64,000 nt of DNA from Phycisphaerales bacterium (GCA_947459215.1 CANHCQ010000006.1:62001-126000); one strand, 5' to 3'; counted from the first letter of the stretch, positions 17,251-27,417 are shown. The notes: generated by a model not told the origin, from the letters alone. Made by a program: numbers and translations.

Positions 17251-18270
17251 ATGAGGGGATTCACATCCGTTGCGGTGTTGGTGGCGGCGGCGCTGATGTT
17301 CTTGGCGCTGCCGGGTTGCATCACCATGTCGGCGTTGCCGGCGGGCAAGCCGCCGACGGCAGGTGACGGGCCGGGCGTCGAAGTGGTGACGTTCGAGAGC
17401 GGGGATGGAGCGAAGCTGGAAGGGCGGATGTATCAGCCGATGGTGCAACGCACAATCTTCGCGCCGAGCGCCGATGATGTGCCGCCGCCGCAGCTGCCAC
17501 TGGATATCGACGCGATCACACAGGCACCGAACCTCAGCGACGCCGACATCGCGGCGATCGGGAAGGCCTTCGCCACCATGCGGGCACGCTTGCGCACGCT
17601 GCCAAGTGCGTACGACCGCAGCGTCATCCTCTTCTGCCACGGCGTGCTCGACAACAACCAGTCGAACATGGCCAACGCGCTCAGCGAAGCCGGCTTCCGC
17701 GTCTTCTCCTTCGACTACCGCGGCTTCGGCAACTCTGAGAAGAAGAAGCTCACCAACGACGGGCTGGCGGCGGACGCGTACGCGGCGCTTGAGTACCTGC
17801 GGTCGCGGCCGGATGTTGATGCGGATCGCATCGTGATCTACGGGCACAGCATGGGCGGCGTGTACGCGATGGCGGCGGGCGCGCTGGCGCACGAGGCGGG
17901 CGCGCCGGTCGCGGGCGTGATCTCGGCGGGCGCGTTCGCGAACTGGCGGGAGGTGAGCAACGACATGCTGCCGCTGTTTGGGCTGGTGTTCGGCGGCGTG
18001 ACGGGTCCGGAGCCGCTGGATTGGGCGAAGCGAATGGGGACGACGCCGCTCTTGGTGGTACACGCGGAGGACGACAAAGACATCAAGCCGCGCTACGCGA
18101 AGCAGATCTTCGATGCGGCCGTGAGCAAGGGTGTGCCCGCGACGCTTGTGCTCGAGGCGAAGGGCGGGCACGTCGTCGGCTATCTCGAAGGACCGGACGC
18201 ACCGCTGACGCGGCCGATGGTGGAGTTCGCGACGCGGGTGCTGGCGCCCAAGCCGATGGACGCGAAGTGA
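17251..18270 (+). CDS. Alpha/beta-hydrolase lipoprotein
   Basis: A 339-residue probable lipoprotein: hydrophobic signal with lipobox LPGC, Cys23. The body is an alpha/beta hydrolase with an oxyanion strand SVILFCHGVLDNN and the nucleophile elbow GHSMGG near residue 203. The acid is Asp in LLVVHAEDDKD and the base is His in GGHVVGY. It lies between two direct copies of a nested inverted-repeat element (16911-17122 and 18295-18510). Similar proteins act as serine esterases or peptidases of the cell envelope, but the substrate is unknown. I chose ATG 17251 for the lipoprotein signal and the adjacent TACGCT hexamer. Confidence 0.82.
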   Translation: MRGFTSVAVLVAAALMFLALPGCITMSALPAGKPPTAGDGPGVEVVTFESGDGAKLEGRMYQPMVQRTIFAPSADDVPPPQLPLDIDAITQAPNLSDADIAAIGKAFATMRARLRTLPSAYDRSVILFCHGVLDNNQSNMANALSEAGFRVFSFDYRGFGNSEKKKLTNDGLAADAYAALEYLRSRPDVDADRIVIYGHSMGGVYAMAAGALAHEAGAPVAGVISAGAFANWREVSNDMLPLFGLVFGGVTGPEPLDWAKRMGTTPLLVVHAEDDKDIKPRYAKQIFDAAVSKGVPATLVLEAKGGHVVGYLEGPDAPLTRPMVEFATRVLAPKPMDAK

Positions 18271-18294
18271 CGCTTCGTTCGGCGAGGCACCAAG

Positions 18295-18510
18295 GCATTT
18301 CACCGCAGAGGACGCAGAGGACGCGGAGGAAGACGGACGGCGATTGACCACAGAGACCACGGCGAGCACGGAGCGGATGCCGGAGTCTTGCAAGCCACGC
18401 GCCGAATCGATTCAAGCCCATCCCAATTCCCTGCCTTTCTCCGTGCTCTCCGTGATCTCCGTGGTGAAATGCCTTCCTCCGCGTTCTCTGCGTCCTCCGC
18501 GGTGCAAGGA
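18295..18510. repeat. Nested inverted-repeat element (copy 2)
   Basis: The outer arms are 18295-18332 and 18473-18510. The inner arms are 18342-18380 and 18434-18472. It has the same words and order as 16911-17122, and the same trailing sequence (CTGAACGATGTCC). The two copies are direct repeats about 1.4 kb apart. Confidence 0.85.
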
Positions 18511-18562
18511 CTGAACGATGTCCACCGCGCCGGGGTGCCTGCTCGCGTCGGGCGATTGCGGG

Positions 18563-18568
18563 TAGACT
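18563..18568 (+). promoter_or_regulatory. -10-like hexamer TAGACT, 6 nt before ATG 18575
   Basis: TAGACT, GGAGTG, ATG. A purine-rich GGAG is also present, but too close to the ATG to be ideal. Confidence 0.5.
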
Positions 18569-18574
18569 GGAGTG

Positions 18575-19753
18575 ATGTCACTTCAACGGATGCTGCTGCG
18601 GGCGATGCTGGCGCTGGTCGGATTGGCGGCCTTGGCCGGTGTGGCGACGATCTTTCTGCCCGCGAAGGAGTTTCTGGGCCGGATCGCGGCGACGCTGATC
18701 ACCAGCGCGTTTGCGATCGCGTTGGCGTTGCCGGCGTCGAAGAAGCTGGATCGGGAAGAGACGCGGCCGATGGGACTGGCGATGCTGACGGCGATCGTGC
18801 CGTGCTTCGTGCTGGTGCTGGCGTCGATCTGGATCGGGCTGGTCTTCGGATGGCGGGTGGAGTTGGAGGTGTTCTTCACCGCGATGCACTACGCGGCGTG
18901 CGCGGTGGTGCTGCTGATCGCGCTGGCGCTGAGCAAGGCGGAGGCGACGCGGGTGTCGGGGCGCTTGGCGGTTGTGGCGGCTTTGGTGTGCTTTGTGATC
19001 GGGCTGCCGGCGCTGTGGGCGGAGCGGCTGGGATTTGGAACGTGGGACGTGCAGTCGAAGCTGTGGGCCACATCGTGGCTGGTGTTCTGGACGATGGTGC
19101 TGGCGGGAATGTCGCTGTACGCGGTGACGACGCGGACGACGCCTTGGCGGTGGCTCGGGGTGCTGGCGTCGGCGGCGGCGCTCCTGATCGGGCTCTACGG
19201 CGTCTGGAATGAACTGAACGACCCGCCGGTGTGGTTCGTGCAGGCGGTGGTCGTCGCGCTGGCGATCGGGCTGGCGAACGTGCTGCACACGCTGAAGCTC
19301 GAGGGCGTGCAGCGTTATGTCGCGCTGGGGACGATCGGGACGGTGCTGCTCACGGCGGCACTGGCGTCGTACCTGAATTTCATCACCGAGGGGTTCCGGG
19401 GCGATGTTGATGAGAATGAGCTGGTGGTCCGGCTGATCGCGGCGGGGAGCATCGTGTCGGTGTGCGGCTTGCTTGCGATCACGATCTTCCTGGCCGCCAA
19501 CCGGCGGGCGCTGGTGACGACGAGCGCGAGCGTCAAAGAGATTCGGTCGGTGAAGGTCACGTGTCCGCGGTGCGCGACAAAGACCGACGCAGCGGTAGGT
19601 CGTTCACGCTGCGGCGGGTGCGGGCTGATCTTCGTGCTCGAACTGGCCGAGCCGCGGTGTGTGAAGTGCGAGTACAACCTGCTTGATCTGAAGGGCGATC
19701 GCTGCCCGGAGTGCGGGACGCCGGTGGCGGAGAGTCTGCAGGTCGGCGCGTAG
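18575..19753 (+). CDS. Polytopic membrane protein with C-terminal zinc ribbons
   Basis: The 392-residue protein has about nine membrane spans over residues 8-315, then a soluble tail with two Cys clusters. These are CPRCATKTDA...CGGC and CVKCEYNLLDLKGDRCPECG. The second is a rubredoxin-like zinc ribbon of the CxxCxYxL-CPECG type, common in planctomycete membrane proteins. The same type ends the proteins at 24215 and 25059. Function is unknown; the ribbon might bind metal or a partner at the cytoplasmic face. An in-frame GTG at 18572 is an alternative start. Confidence 0.75.
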   Translation: MSLQRMLLRAMLALVGLAALAGVATIFLPAKEFLGRIAATLITSAFAIALALPASKKLDREETRPMGLAMLTAIVPCFVLVLASIWIGLVFGWRVELEVFFTAMHYAACAVVLLIALALSKAEATRVSGRLAVVAALVCFVIGLPALWAERLGFGTWDVQSKLWATSWLVFWTMVLAGMSLYAVTTRTTPWRWLGVLASAAALLIGLYGVWNELNDPPVWFVQAVVVALAIGLANVLHTLKLEGVQRYVALGTIGTVLLTAALASYLNFITEGFRGDVDENELVVRLIAAGSIVSVCGLLAITIFLAANRRALVTTSASVKEIRSVKVTCPRCATKTDAAVGRSRCGGCGLIFVLELAEPRCVKCEYNLLDLKGDRCPECGTPVAESLQVGA

Positions 19754-19757
19754 CGAT

Positions 19758-20204
19758 TCAGGCGGCCTGGCGCTGGGCCGGCTCGGCGCCGCGGATCATG
19801 ACGGCGGCCACGGCGTTGAGGGCGTCGGTCCACGCGGCGTGGATCGCGGGCGTCCAGACCGGGCCGGCGACGTCCTTGATCGCACCCAGCATCTCATCGC
19901 GGACCACCGGATAGTGCTCGGGCTTGGCGCCGTAGTTGACGTGGCGGGCGCCCATGTCGAGCAGCGGCTTCTCAAGGGCGGCCAAGTTGTCGGCGTGCTT
20001 GACGACGAGTCCCACGGCGGCGGCGAGATGGGCCTTTTGCTTGGTCATGTCGGCGGGAAACATGGAGCGGACCTGCGGCGCACGGGTGAAGAGTCGCTCG
20101 TAGAAGCGGTCCATGAGCTTGCCCGCGTGCGGAGCGAGGAGTGCGAACGAGTCGCGGATGATCTGGGCGTTCGAGTGGGCATTGGACGGGGCGGGCGTGG
20201 ACAT
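19758..20204 (-). CDS. Single-domain globin (flavohaemoglobin-type globin fold)
   Basis: A 148-residue haem protein. The helices follow the three-over-three globin pattern: IIRDSFALLAPHAGKLMDRFYERLF with the B10-region Tyr, a CD-loop FPADMTKQKAHL, and LLDMGARHVNYGAKPEHYPVV carrying the proximal His, followed by helices G and H. The segment around KPEHY matches bacterial single-domain globins and the globin part of flavohaemoglobins. It has no reductase domain. Likely roles are nitric-oxide detoxification or oxygen binding. The frame is open upstream to 20837, but the globin begins at ATG 20204, with CGGAG upstream. Confidence 0.88.
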   Translation of the reverse strand: MSTPAPSNAHSNAQIIRDSFALLAPHAGKLMDRFYERLFTRAPQVRSMFPADMTKQKAHLAAAVGLVVKHADNLAALEKPLLDMGARHVNYGAKPEHYPVVRDEMLGAIKDVAGPVWTPAIHAAWTDALNAVAAVMIRGAEPAQRQAA

Positions 20205-20385
20205 GGGTGGCTCCGAGAAATGTGGTCTTGATGCGGCATCGGATGAAGCTGCGGAGCGGATCAGACGGAGTACCCGGAATCGGAGCGGCGGGGCCGGAAT
20301 CGGCAGTGTTCGCACGGACGCGGCCAGGATTGGCAAGCGGGGCAAGCTGTCGGAACCACGACGACGGCGATCCCAACAATGGGGT

Positions 20386-20901
20386 GTGATCTGGGCGGCG
20401 GCAATCTCTTTAGCGTTGGCGGCGTGCGTCGGCTTTGTGCTGACGCTGCTCACGCTGCCCGGGCTGTGGCTGCCGCTGCTGGTGGCGCTGGGGTTCCAAT
20501 GGTTCGAGCCCACGATGTTCTCGTGGTGGACGATCGGGGCGGCGGTGGTGATGGGCGTGCTGGCTGAGGCGCTGGAGTTCGCCGCCGGTGCGGCGGGTGC
20601 GGCGAAGGCAGGCGGAACGAAGCGTTCGGCGGCGGGCGCGATCCTGGGCACCGTCGTCGGCGCGGTGCTGGGCTCGATGGTGCTGCTCTTCCCGGTCGGC
20701 ACGATCCTGGGCGCGGTGCTCGGCGCTGGAGCGGGCGCGGTGCTGCTCGACAAGACGCGACAGGAACGCACCTGGGCGGAATCGACCAAGGTCGGCGCCG
20801 GTGCGGCGGCGGCGCGGGGGATTGCACTTTTCATCAAGGCATCGTTCAGCGCAGTGATCGCGGTGCTGCTGATCGTCGCGGCGGTGTGGGAGCGGATCTA
20901 A
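20386..20901 (+). CDS. DUF456-family membrane protein
   Basis: A 171-residue inner-membrane protein. The first two spans contain TLPGLWLPLLVAL. They are followed by a cytoplasmic segment with AGGTKRSAAGAILGTVVGAVLGS and then FPVGTILGAVLGAGAGAVLLD, the glycine-zipper layout of DUF456. The frame is open from 20113 but overlaps the divergent globin gene. The GTG at 20386 gives the usual family length, although I see no ribosome-binding site. The function of the family is unknown. Confidence 0.72.
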   Translation: MIWAAAISLALAACVGFVLTLLTLPGLWLPLLVALGFQWFEPTMFSWWTIGAAVVMGVLAEALEFAAGAAGAAKAGGTKRSAAGAILGTVVGAVLGSMVLLFPVGTILGAVLGAGAGAVLLDKTRQERTWAESTKVGAGAAAARGIALFIKASFSAVIAVLLIVAAVWERI

Positions 20902-20905
20902 AGGC

Positions 20906-21018
20906 GTTTACCACGGAGACACAGAGGCACAGAGAGACAGAAGGGGTTCAAGGCATACCTGATCGGATGCATTGATCCAATTGCATCTCTCTGTGCCTCT
21001 GTGTCTCCGTGGTGAACT
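20906..21018. repeat. Inverted repeat CCACGGAGACACAGAG (family A, copy 1)
   Basis: The left arm is 20906-20938 and the right arm 20987-21018. They are almost perfectly complementary over more than 25 bp. The spacer of about 48 bases shares GGATGC and TTGATCCAATTGCATCT-like pieces with the other copies. It sits between the stops of two convergent genes. Confidence 0.85.
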
Positions 21019-21022
21019 GTCT

Positions 21023-21910
21023 TTACGACCACGCGCCGGAGAGCACTTGATCGATCGCGTGGGCAACGCCCGCTTCGTCATTCCGCCGCGTGGTGTGTTT
21101 CGCGATTGACTTCACGGCGGGGATGGCATTGCCCATGGCGATGCCCAGGCCCGCGCCCTGGATCATCGAGACGTCGTTGATCTCGTCGCCGATCGCGACG
21201 ATGCGGGCGGCGTCGATCTCCCACTGCTTCGCCAGGTGCTGGATCGCGCTCCACTTGGTCGCATCCTTGTCGAAGAGTTCGAGGATGTTGAGCGTCTGGC
21301 CGCTGCCGAGGGTCTTGACGTGATCGGGGGCGACGACGGCGGGGAAGTTGTGGATGACGGCGTTGTCGCCGAGGGTGGATTCGAGTTCGGCGCGGGCGCG
21401 GTCGAGGACGTGGCCCAGGCCGCAGGCGCCGACGCGGACGGTGGCCTGGGGCACCGGGTCGTGAGCAAGGCTGGCGGCGTACTGGACGTTGACCTTCATC
21501 TTGGCGAACCACCACTTGGTGACGGGGTCGAGCTCGCAGCCGTCGGGGTTCACGACGAGGTAGTCGAAGCCGGCTTCGAGCGGGTCCTTCAGCACCAGCG
21601 CGGCGTGGCCGGCTGAATTGACGATCCGCACGGCGTGGGCGACGAGTTCATGGTGGATGTTGAAGCGGTGCAGCGTGCGGCGTGAGATCGGGTCGGCGAT
21701 GATCGAGCCGCCGGCGACGACGACGGGATCGCGCTGATCAATGGCGACGAGGCCGTCGATGCACTCGACGAGGCCGCGGCCGGTGCAGATGACGACGCGG
21801 AAGCCCGCTTCACGGGCGCGGCGGATGGCGGCGACGTTCTCGGCGGGGACATGGCCGGTGCGGTCGAAGACGGTGCCGTCGAGGTCGAGGGCGAGGAGGC
21901 TGTAACGCAT
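21023..21910 (-). CDS. HAD phosphatase, Cof/IIB type
   Basis: A 295-residue soluble HAD phosphatase. Motif I is LALDLDGTVFD at the N-terminus, motif II is VVICTGRG, motif III is a Lys near 215, and motif IV is IVAIGDEINDVSMIQGAGLGIAMGNA. A large alpha/beta C2 cap lies between. Cof-type enzymes dephosphorylate sugar phosphates or cofactors. TACCAT lies 7 bases upstream of the ATG on the minus strand. Confidence 0.9.
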   Translation of the reverse strand: MRYSLLALDLDGTVFDRTGHVPAENVAAIRRAREAGFRVVICTGRGLVECIDGLVAIDQRDPVVVAGGSIIADPISRRTLHRFNIHHELVAHAVRIVNSAGHAALVLKDPLEAGFDYLVVNPDGCELDPVTKWWFAKMKVNVQYAASLAHDPVPQATVRVGACGLGHVLDRARAELESTLGDNAVIHNFPAVVAPDHVKTLGSGQTLNILELFDKDATKWSAIQHLAKQWEIDAARIVAIGDEINDVSMIQGAGLGIAMGNAIPAVKSIAKHTTRRNDEAGVAHAIDQVLSGAWS

Positions 21911-21917
21911 GGGCGGT

Positions 21918-21923
21918 ATGGTA
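21918..21923 (-). promoter_or_regulatory. -10-like hexamer TACCAT, 7 nt before the HAD start
   Basis: Read on the minus strand: TACCAT, then ACCGCCC, then ATG at 21910. There is no ribosome-binding site. Confidence 0.5.
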
Positions 21924-21979
21924 GAAAGATCACTGCACGCGGATTACCTGGCTCGCAACGCAGTGCTCTACGTTCCCGT

Positions 21980-22543
21980 CTACGAGGACACAAAGTCGCA
22001 CGTTCGTGTTGGCATCACCTCGATAGCCCGATGTACCTTCGGGATGAGCCATTGCGGAACCCACGCGAGAATGCAAGGGCCGCACGCTTCACGGTGCTGC
22101 GGATCCTCCATGCAGAAGGACCGCTCGATCGACGCCGTTGCTTTCCGGCAGTCGTCGATATTCACAACGGCGATCCAGGAGTCCCAGCCCGGGACATCAC
22201 CGTCGTCAAAGAACCCGTCGGATTCATCAACCGCCATTGCGGTCCAGTCGCTGCAGCTCGGCCAACACGCCATAAGTCGTCCGTCGAGCGACGGACCCGA
22301 ACTTGCCTTTGGTGTCACCTGCATCAGAGTTGATCGCCTGATCATGATGTCATCGATCGCGCGGCGGAGTTGAACCCAGCCGGCTGCATTCGATCCGCCC
22401 TCGAACCAGTGGAAGTGCTCAAGATCTCGCCGCACCCGCGCATTTGGAACAGCGAGGTCTGTGCGAAGCAGCGGCTGGGCATCGCGCGGACAATTCTGCG
22501 TGACCCAATTCGCGGTCAGTTGGATTCGCTCGCGCAGGTCCAC
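21980..22543 (-). CDS. Hypothetical cytoplasmic protein
   Basis: This 187-residue protein is not recognised. It has no signal peptide or membrane span and is rich in Trp, Cys and Asp, with patches such as SWIAVVNIDD and ILAWVPQWLIPKVHRAIEVMP. The latter resembles the end of small immunity- or SMI1-like proteins only loosely. A strong AAGGAGGG lies just before the GTG start at 22543, which supports expression. Codon use is less GC-biased at third positions than in its neighbours, which could reflect transfer. Function unknown. Confidence 0.6.
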   Translation of the reverse strand: MDLRERIQLTANWVTQNCPRDAQPLLRTDLAVPNARVRRDLEHFHWFEGGSNAAGWVQLRRAIDDIMIRRSTLMQVTPKASSGPSLDGRLMACWPSCSDWTAMAVDESDGFFDDGDVPGWDSWIAVVNIDDCRKATASIERSFCMEDPQHREACGPCILAWVPQWLIPKVHRAIEVMPTRTCDFVSS

Positions 22544-22635
22544 GGCGGCCCTCCTTGATCCAGACGCATGTCATCTGGAACCTTGTGTTGCCATCGCTCC
22601 CGTTCCGGCTTACCACGGATGGAAGCGGTCACCTC

Positions 22636-24153
<1,518 letters not shown>

Positions 24154-24160
24154 GGGGTGG

Positions 24161-24166
24161 ATGGTA
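24161..24166 (-). promoter_or_regulatory. -10-like hexamer TACCAT, 7 nt before thrC
   Basis: Minus strand: TACCAT, CCACCCC, ATG at 24153. The divergent hexamer of the next gene is at 24203. Confidence 0.5.
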
Positions 24167-24202
24167 CGAGGTGTGGGGCTCGTGGATTGGCTTGGAATTG
24201 GA

Positions 24203-24208
24203 TACGCT
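24203..24208 (+). promoter_or_regulatory. -10-like hexamer TACGCT, 6 nt before GTG 24215
   Basis: GGATACGCTGTCGCGGTGGG. The same sequence, slightly changed, precedes the paralogue at 25059. Confidence 0.6.
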
Positions 24209-24214
24209 GTCGCG

Positions 24215-24979
24215 GTGGGAGTGCTGAAGTCCATCACGGTTGGGGCGGTGCTGCGATTTGCCGCGGAGGTGGTGGCGTGGGGCATCGCCGTGGCGATGCT
24301 GGTGTGGGCAACGAGTCTTTTTCAGAAACCCGGATCATCGGAACCTCCGGGGCTCTTCGAGTACGTGTTTTCGTTTGTGTTTGCCGCGTTTGGGGTTGGC
24401 GCGGGCCGGGGCTTGGTGGGCGGAACGAGATTCGAGCTGACGGGTTTGGAGCGTGAGTACGCGATCGGGCTCGCGGTGACCGCGATGATCGTCATGGTGA
24501 TGGCGTTCATGCAGGGGTTCATGGAGCTCGGACGCAGCACGTCGGCGCTGCTGAGCGGACAACGGGGCGCGGGGTTCGGGTGGACAATGTTCGGCTTCCT
24601 GCCCTTGATGGCAGTGATGATCTTCGGGGTGAAGTGGTGGAAGGCGCGGGTGTCGCGCGATGACGGGGCGGTCTTTCTGCTTGCGTCGGCGTGGTGGACG
24701 TTGTCCGCCGCCACTGTCGCGCTCGGGCTCGGGGTGCTGGTGCAATGGCAGCTGTCACGGCAGACGACCGTGCGATTCTGGTCTTGGCAGCCCTTGGTGT
24801 TGTTCCAGTTGCTTCCGATGCTCATCGGGTCGGCGTCGGCGATTCCGTCGCTCCGCACCGCAGCTCGCGACTCGATGCTGCGGCGGAGCGGATGCTGCCG
24901 CTCGTGCGGCTACGACATGAACACGATCGAGCACGCGAAGCAGTGTCCGGAGTGCGGGGCGGTGTGGACGGCTCGTTAA
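24215..24979 (+). CDS. Membrane protein with C-terminal zinc ribbon (paralogue 1)
   Basis: A 254-residue protein with about six membrane spans and a C-terminal ribbon [24 protein letters not shown]. It is a tandem paralogue of the gene at 25059. The promoter hexamer, the first 20 or so codons ([20 protein letters not shown]) and the ribbon are nearly identical, while the middle differs strongly. I chose GTG 24215 because it sits 6 bases after TACGCT exactly as in the paralogue. Function unknown; membrane location is clear. Confidence 0.72.
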   Translation: MGVLKSITVGAVLRFAAEVVAWGIAVAMLVWATSLFQKPGSSEPPGLFEYVFSFVFAAFGVGAGRGLVGGTRFELTGLEREYAIGLAVTAMIVMVMAFMQGFMELGRSTSALLSGQRGAGFGWTMFGFLPLMAVMIFGVKWWKARVSRDDGAVFLLASAWWTLSAATVALGLGVLVQWQLSRQTTVRFWSWQPLVLFQLLPMLIGSASAIPSLRTAARDSMLRRSGCCRSCGYDMNTIEHAKQCPECGAVWTAR

Positions 24980-25046
24980 GGAGAGCCGAAGGGCATGGCA
25001 GGCGCGGTGCAAGGCGGCGTCTGCGCAGCGCGGGCGCCGAGTCGGA

Positions 25047-25052
25047 TACGCT
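25047..25052 (+). promoter_or_regulatory. -10-like hexamer TACGCT, 6 nt before GTG 25059
   Basis: GGATACGCTGTGTCGGTGGG, a duplicate of the element at 24203. A GTG at 25053 touches the hexamer and is less likely to be the start. Confidence 0.6.
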
Positions 25053-25058
25053 GTGTCG

Positions 25059-25865
25059 GTGGGAGTTCTGAAGTCCATCACGGCTGGGGCGGTGCTGCGG
25101 TTTGCCGCGGAGGTGGTGGCGTGGGCGGTGGTGGTGATTGCCATGGTCTGGAGCTCCGGGTTGCTGCTCCACGGCATGATCCTGCGTCCGGGCGCACTTG
25201 AGATGATTGTCGGACTCGGGGCCGGGTTCTTTGGAACGCTTGCGGGCCGAGCGCTGATCCTGGGCGCTCGCATCGGCATGGTCGAAACGTCGACCGCATG
25301 GACCAAAGGAGCATGCACATTCGCGATGTCGATCTGTTGCTTCCTGCTTGTCCAAGGCATCCCCGACATCGCGCGTGACGTAACGACCCTCATCATTCAA
25401 TCTCGCCCCTCTCCGGGCAGCTGGGGAACCGTGCTGTTCATGCCCGCACTTCTCGCGATCATGATCGCATCGAACCGGTGGGCTCGCCGGCTCGGCGGAA
25501 CAGGCGGTGCAGCGTTCCTGCTTCGGTGGACATGCTGGCTTGCGGTGCTTGTCGCAGTGATGATCTTGGCCGGGGTCGGGCTCGGTTGGATCCTGTCGCG
25601 GCATCCGAACCCGGATCTGCACCGATTCGTCGCTTCCGGGATGATCAACGTCATGACGCCGCTGGTTGCATCGCTTTCGGCGCTCCCGAGACTCCGACGC
25701 GTGGCACGCGACGCGGAGCATCTTTGGAACTGTCGCTGCCGCTCGTGCGGCTACGACATGACCGCGATTGAGGACGCGGCGCAGTGTCCGGAGTGCGGGG
25801 CGGCGTGGACGCCGCCTGCAATCGGCGGCGCGAACTCCCCAACGATTCCCGCGAAGACGCCATGA
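25059..25865 (+). CDS. Membrane protein with C-terminal zinc ribbon (paralogue 2)
   Basis: A 268-residue protein with about six spans and the ribbon [24 protein letters not shown]. It arose by tandem duplication with the 24215 gene. The two N-termini differ by about two of the first 23 residues, whereas the central loops have diverged. The stop overlaps the start of the next gene (ATGA at 25862-25865), so at least these two are co-translated. Function unknown. Confidence 0.72.
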   Translation: MGVLKSITAGAVLRFAAEVVAWAVVVIAMVWSSGLLLHGMILRPGALEMIVGLGAGFFGTLAGRALILGARIGMVETSTAWTKGACTFAMSICCFLLVQGIPDIARDVTTLIIQSRPSPGSWGTVLFMPALLAIMIASNRWARRLGGTGGAAFLLRWTCWLAVLVAVMILAGVGLGWILSRHPNPDLHRFVASGMINVMTPLVASLSALPRLRRVARDAEHLWNCRCRSCGYDMTAIEDAAQCPECGAAWTPPAIGGANSPTIPAKTP

Positions 25866-26719
25866 GCCTCGATCGCTGTTATCTCACCGTGCTGCGGTAC
25901 CCGCCCGACCTGACAGAGCGGCAGCGGACACTGGCGTTGTCGCATGGGCTGGCCGTGGACGACTTCTCAGCCTCGATGCTGCAGAAGCTCGCGCCGCCGG
26001 CGGTGATCAAGATCTGTACCAGTGACGCGGCAGCGGAAGCGATGACGCGGTTGCAAGAACTCGGAATCGACGCCGCCGCGATCACACGGGAACAGATCGA
26101 GCGGTTCTCGGCGCGGACCGAGGCCAAGCGGCTGCTCCCCGCGATCGGGGCACCGCGGGCGATGTACGCGATCGAGCCGCTGCGGCCGCGGCTGGCGACG
26201 GTGTCGTCGATCGTGATGGACGATGTCGCGATGATCGTGTTCGGGCGGATCAAGCTGATTAAGGTTTCCGTCGTGGTGGCCGAGCCAAACCTCAGCGATG
26301 GCGAGACGCTGCTCCGCAACACATTCGACGCAGCCTCGGACGCTCCCAGCGTCGATCCGCCGAAGGTGATGACCTCGCGTGCCGCGGTGGATGCGCACTC
26401 GTTTGTCATCGACCTGTACACCCGGCGCGGGGAGTGCGTGCGGATCGACTCCGACAAGTGCGGCTTTGACTTTCTGGGCGACGAACGCGGGCTCAGCGAT
26501 CGCGAGAACGCGGTGAAGGCGGTCGAGCGTTTCCGCGGCGAGGCGACGCGTGCGGTGCTGGATGTTGGTTTCGAGGACTTCCGCCCGCCGCCGGGAGCGG
26601 TGGTGGAACAGATTCGAGGGACGGGCGAGGGAGGCTCGATGCGGACGAACCGGCCGGCATTTAACTTCTACAGCGCGTGGCGGGTGGTGGTGTATGCAAT
26701 GATGCGTAAGAGGGCGTGA
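25862..26719 (+). CDS. Hypothetical protein, coupled to a membrane zinc-ribbon gene
   Basis: A 285-residue soluble protein I do not recognise by family. The first 65 residues (RCYLTVLRYPPDLTERQRTLALSHG and later VIKICTSDAAAEAMTRLQELGI) look like a domain that contains paired beta strands. The middle holds the strand pair SSIVMDDVAMIVFGRIKLIKVSVVV, with a conserved-looking LYTRRGECVRIDSDKCGFDFLG further on. The start overlaps the previous stop as ATGA, so it is translated with the membrane protein and may be its cytoplasmic partner. No signal peptide. Confidence 0.6.
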   Translation: MSLDRCYLTVLRYPPDLTERQRTLALSHGLAVDDFSASMLQKLAPPAVIKICTSDAAAEAMTRLQELGIDAAAITREQIERFSARTEAKRLLPAIGAPRAMYAIEPLRPRLATVSSIVMDDVAMIVFGRIKLIKVSVVVAEPNLSDGETLLRNTFDAASDAPSVDPPKVMTSRAAVDAHSFVIDLYTRRGECVRIDSDKCGFDFLGDERGLSDRENAVKAVERFRGEATRAVLDVGFEDFRPPPGAVVEQIRGTGEGGSMRTNRPAFNFYSAWRVVVYAMMRKRA

Positions 26720-26736
26720 GGCGCGGAGGGCACGCG

Positions 26737-27417
26737 ATGGGCGAAACGAGCGGAACGAATGCGTGCTGCGGAGTGCGGCTGGACCGTCCGGGGGTCGGGC
26801 CGCTGGTGGCGATGCTCGCGCTGACGATCGCGACGCTGGTGACGCTGCGTGCGATGGGGCGGGTGGCGTTTTGCGCGTGCGGCGAGGTGCGGGTGTTCAT
26901 CGGGAATGCGTGGTCGTCGCACACATCGCAGCACTTGCTTGATCCGTACACGCCGTCGCACTTCTCGCACGGGCTGATCTTTTACTTTCTGATTCTGTGG
27001 GCGACGCGGTGGGCGGCGCGCTGCAGGACGGGCGGGACGACGGGCTGGCGGGAGGATGTGCTGTCACCGACGCGGCGGCGTTGGGAGTGGGCGTGCGTGA
27101 CGTGGGCGCTCGTGATCGCGATGGCGATCGAGGCGGCGTGGGAGATCTTCGAGAACACGCCGTTTGTGATCGATCGGTATCGGTCGGTGACGGTGTCGCT
27201 CGATTACAGCGGCGACAGCGTGACGAACTCGCTGGGCGACATGATCGCGTGCTGGGCGGGATACGTGGTGGCGCGGCGGCTGGGGTTCGTGTCGACGCTG
27301 CTGCTGTTTGCGGGCCTGGAGCTGGCGACGCTGGCGTGGATCAAGGACAACCTGACGCTGAACGTGGTGATGCTGCTGTGGCCGATCGAGGCCGTGAAGC
27401 AGTGGCAGATGCCGTGA
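26737..27417 (+). CDS. UPF0314 (DUF2585) family membrane protein
   Basis: A 226-residue inner-membrane protein with about five spans. Family hallmarks are present: CACGEVRVF, SQHLLDPYTPSHFSHGLIFYFLIL, EAAWEIFENTPFVIDRYR, SLDYSGDSVTNSLGDMIACWAGYV and IKDNLTLNVVMLLWPIEAVKQWQ. The conserved acidic, His and Asn residues cluster at the membrane surface, but no activity is known to me. The ATG at 26737 has GGAGG upstream; the in-frame start at 26716 lies closer to the previous stop and is less likely. Confidence 0.85.
   Translation: MGETSGTNACCGVRLDRPGVGPLVAMLALTIATLVTLRAMGRVAFCACGEVRVFIGNAWSSHTSQHLLDPYTPSHFSHGLIFYFLILWATRWAARCRTGGTTGWREDVLSPTRRRWEWACVTWALVIAMAIEAAWEIFENTPFVIDRYRSVTVSLDYSGDSVTNSLGDMIACWAGYVVARRLGFVSTLLLFAGLELATLAWIKDNLTLNVVMLLWPIEAVKQWQMP

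Larger units (their letters stand above)
18271..18574. other. Intergenic region filled by a nested repeat
   Basis: Of these 304 bases, about 216 are the second nested inverted-repeat element. The rest contains only the promoter hexamer at 18563. Confidence 0.6.

Noticed and set aside
15497-17254. 585-codon plus-strand frame across guaB and the repeat-rich intergenic region
   Set aside because: It is antisense to guaB and then reads through repeats; there is no start signal or domain.
16911-18510. Insertion sequence with terminal inverted repeats around the hydrolase gene
   Set aside because: No transposase is present, and each flanking element is internally symmetrical rather than a terminal repeat. 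I kept it as a repeat observation only.
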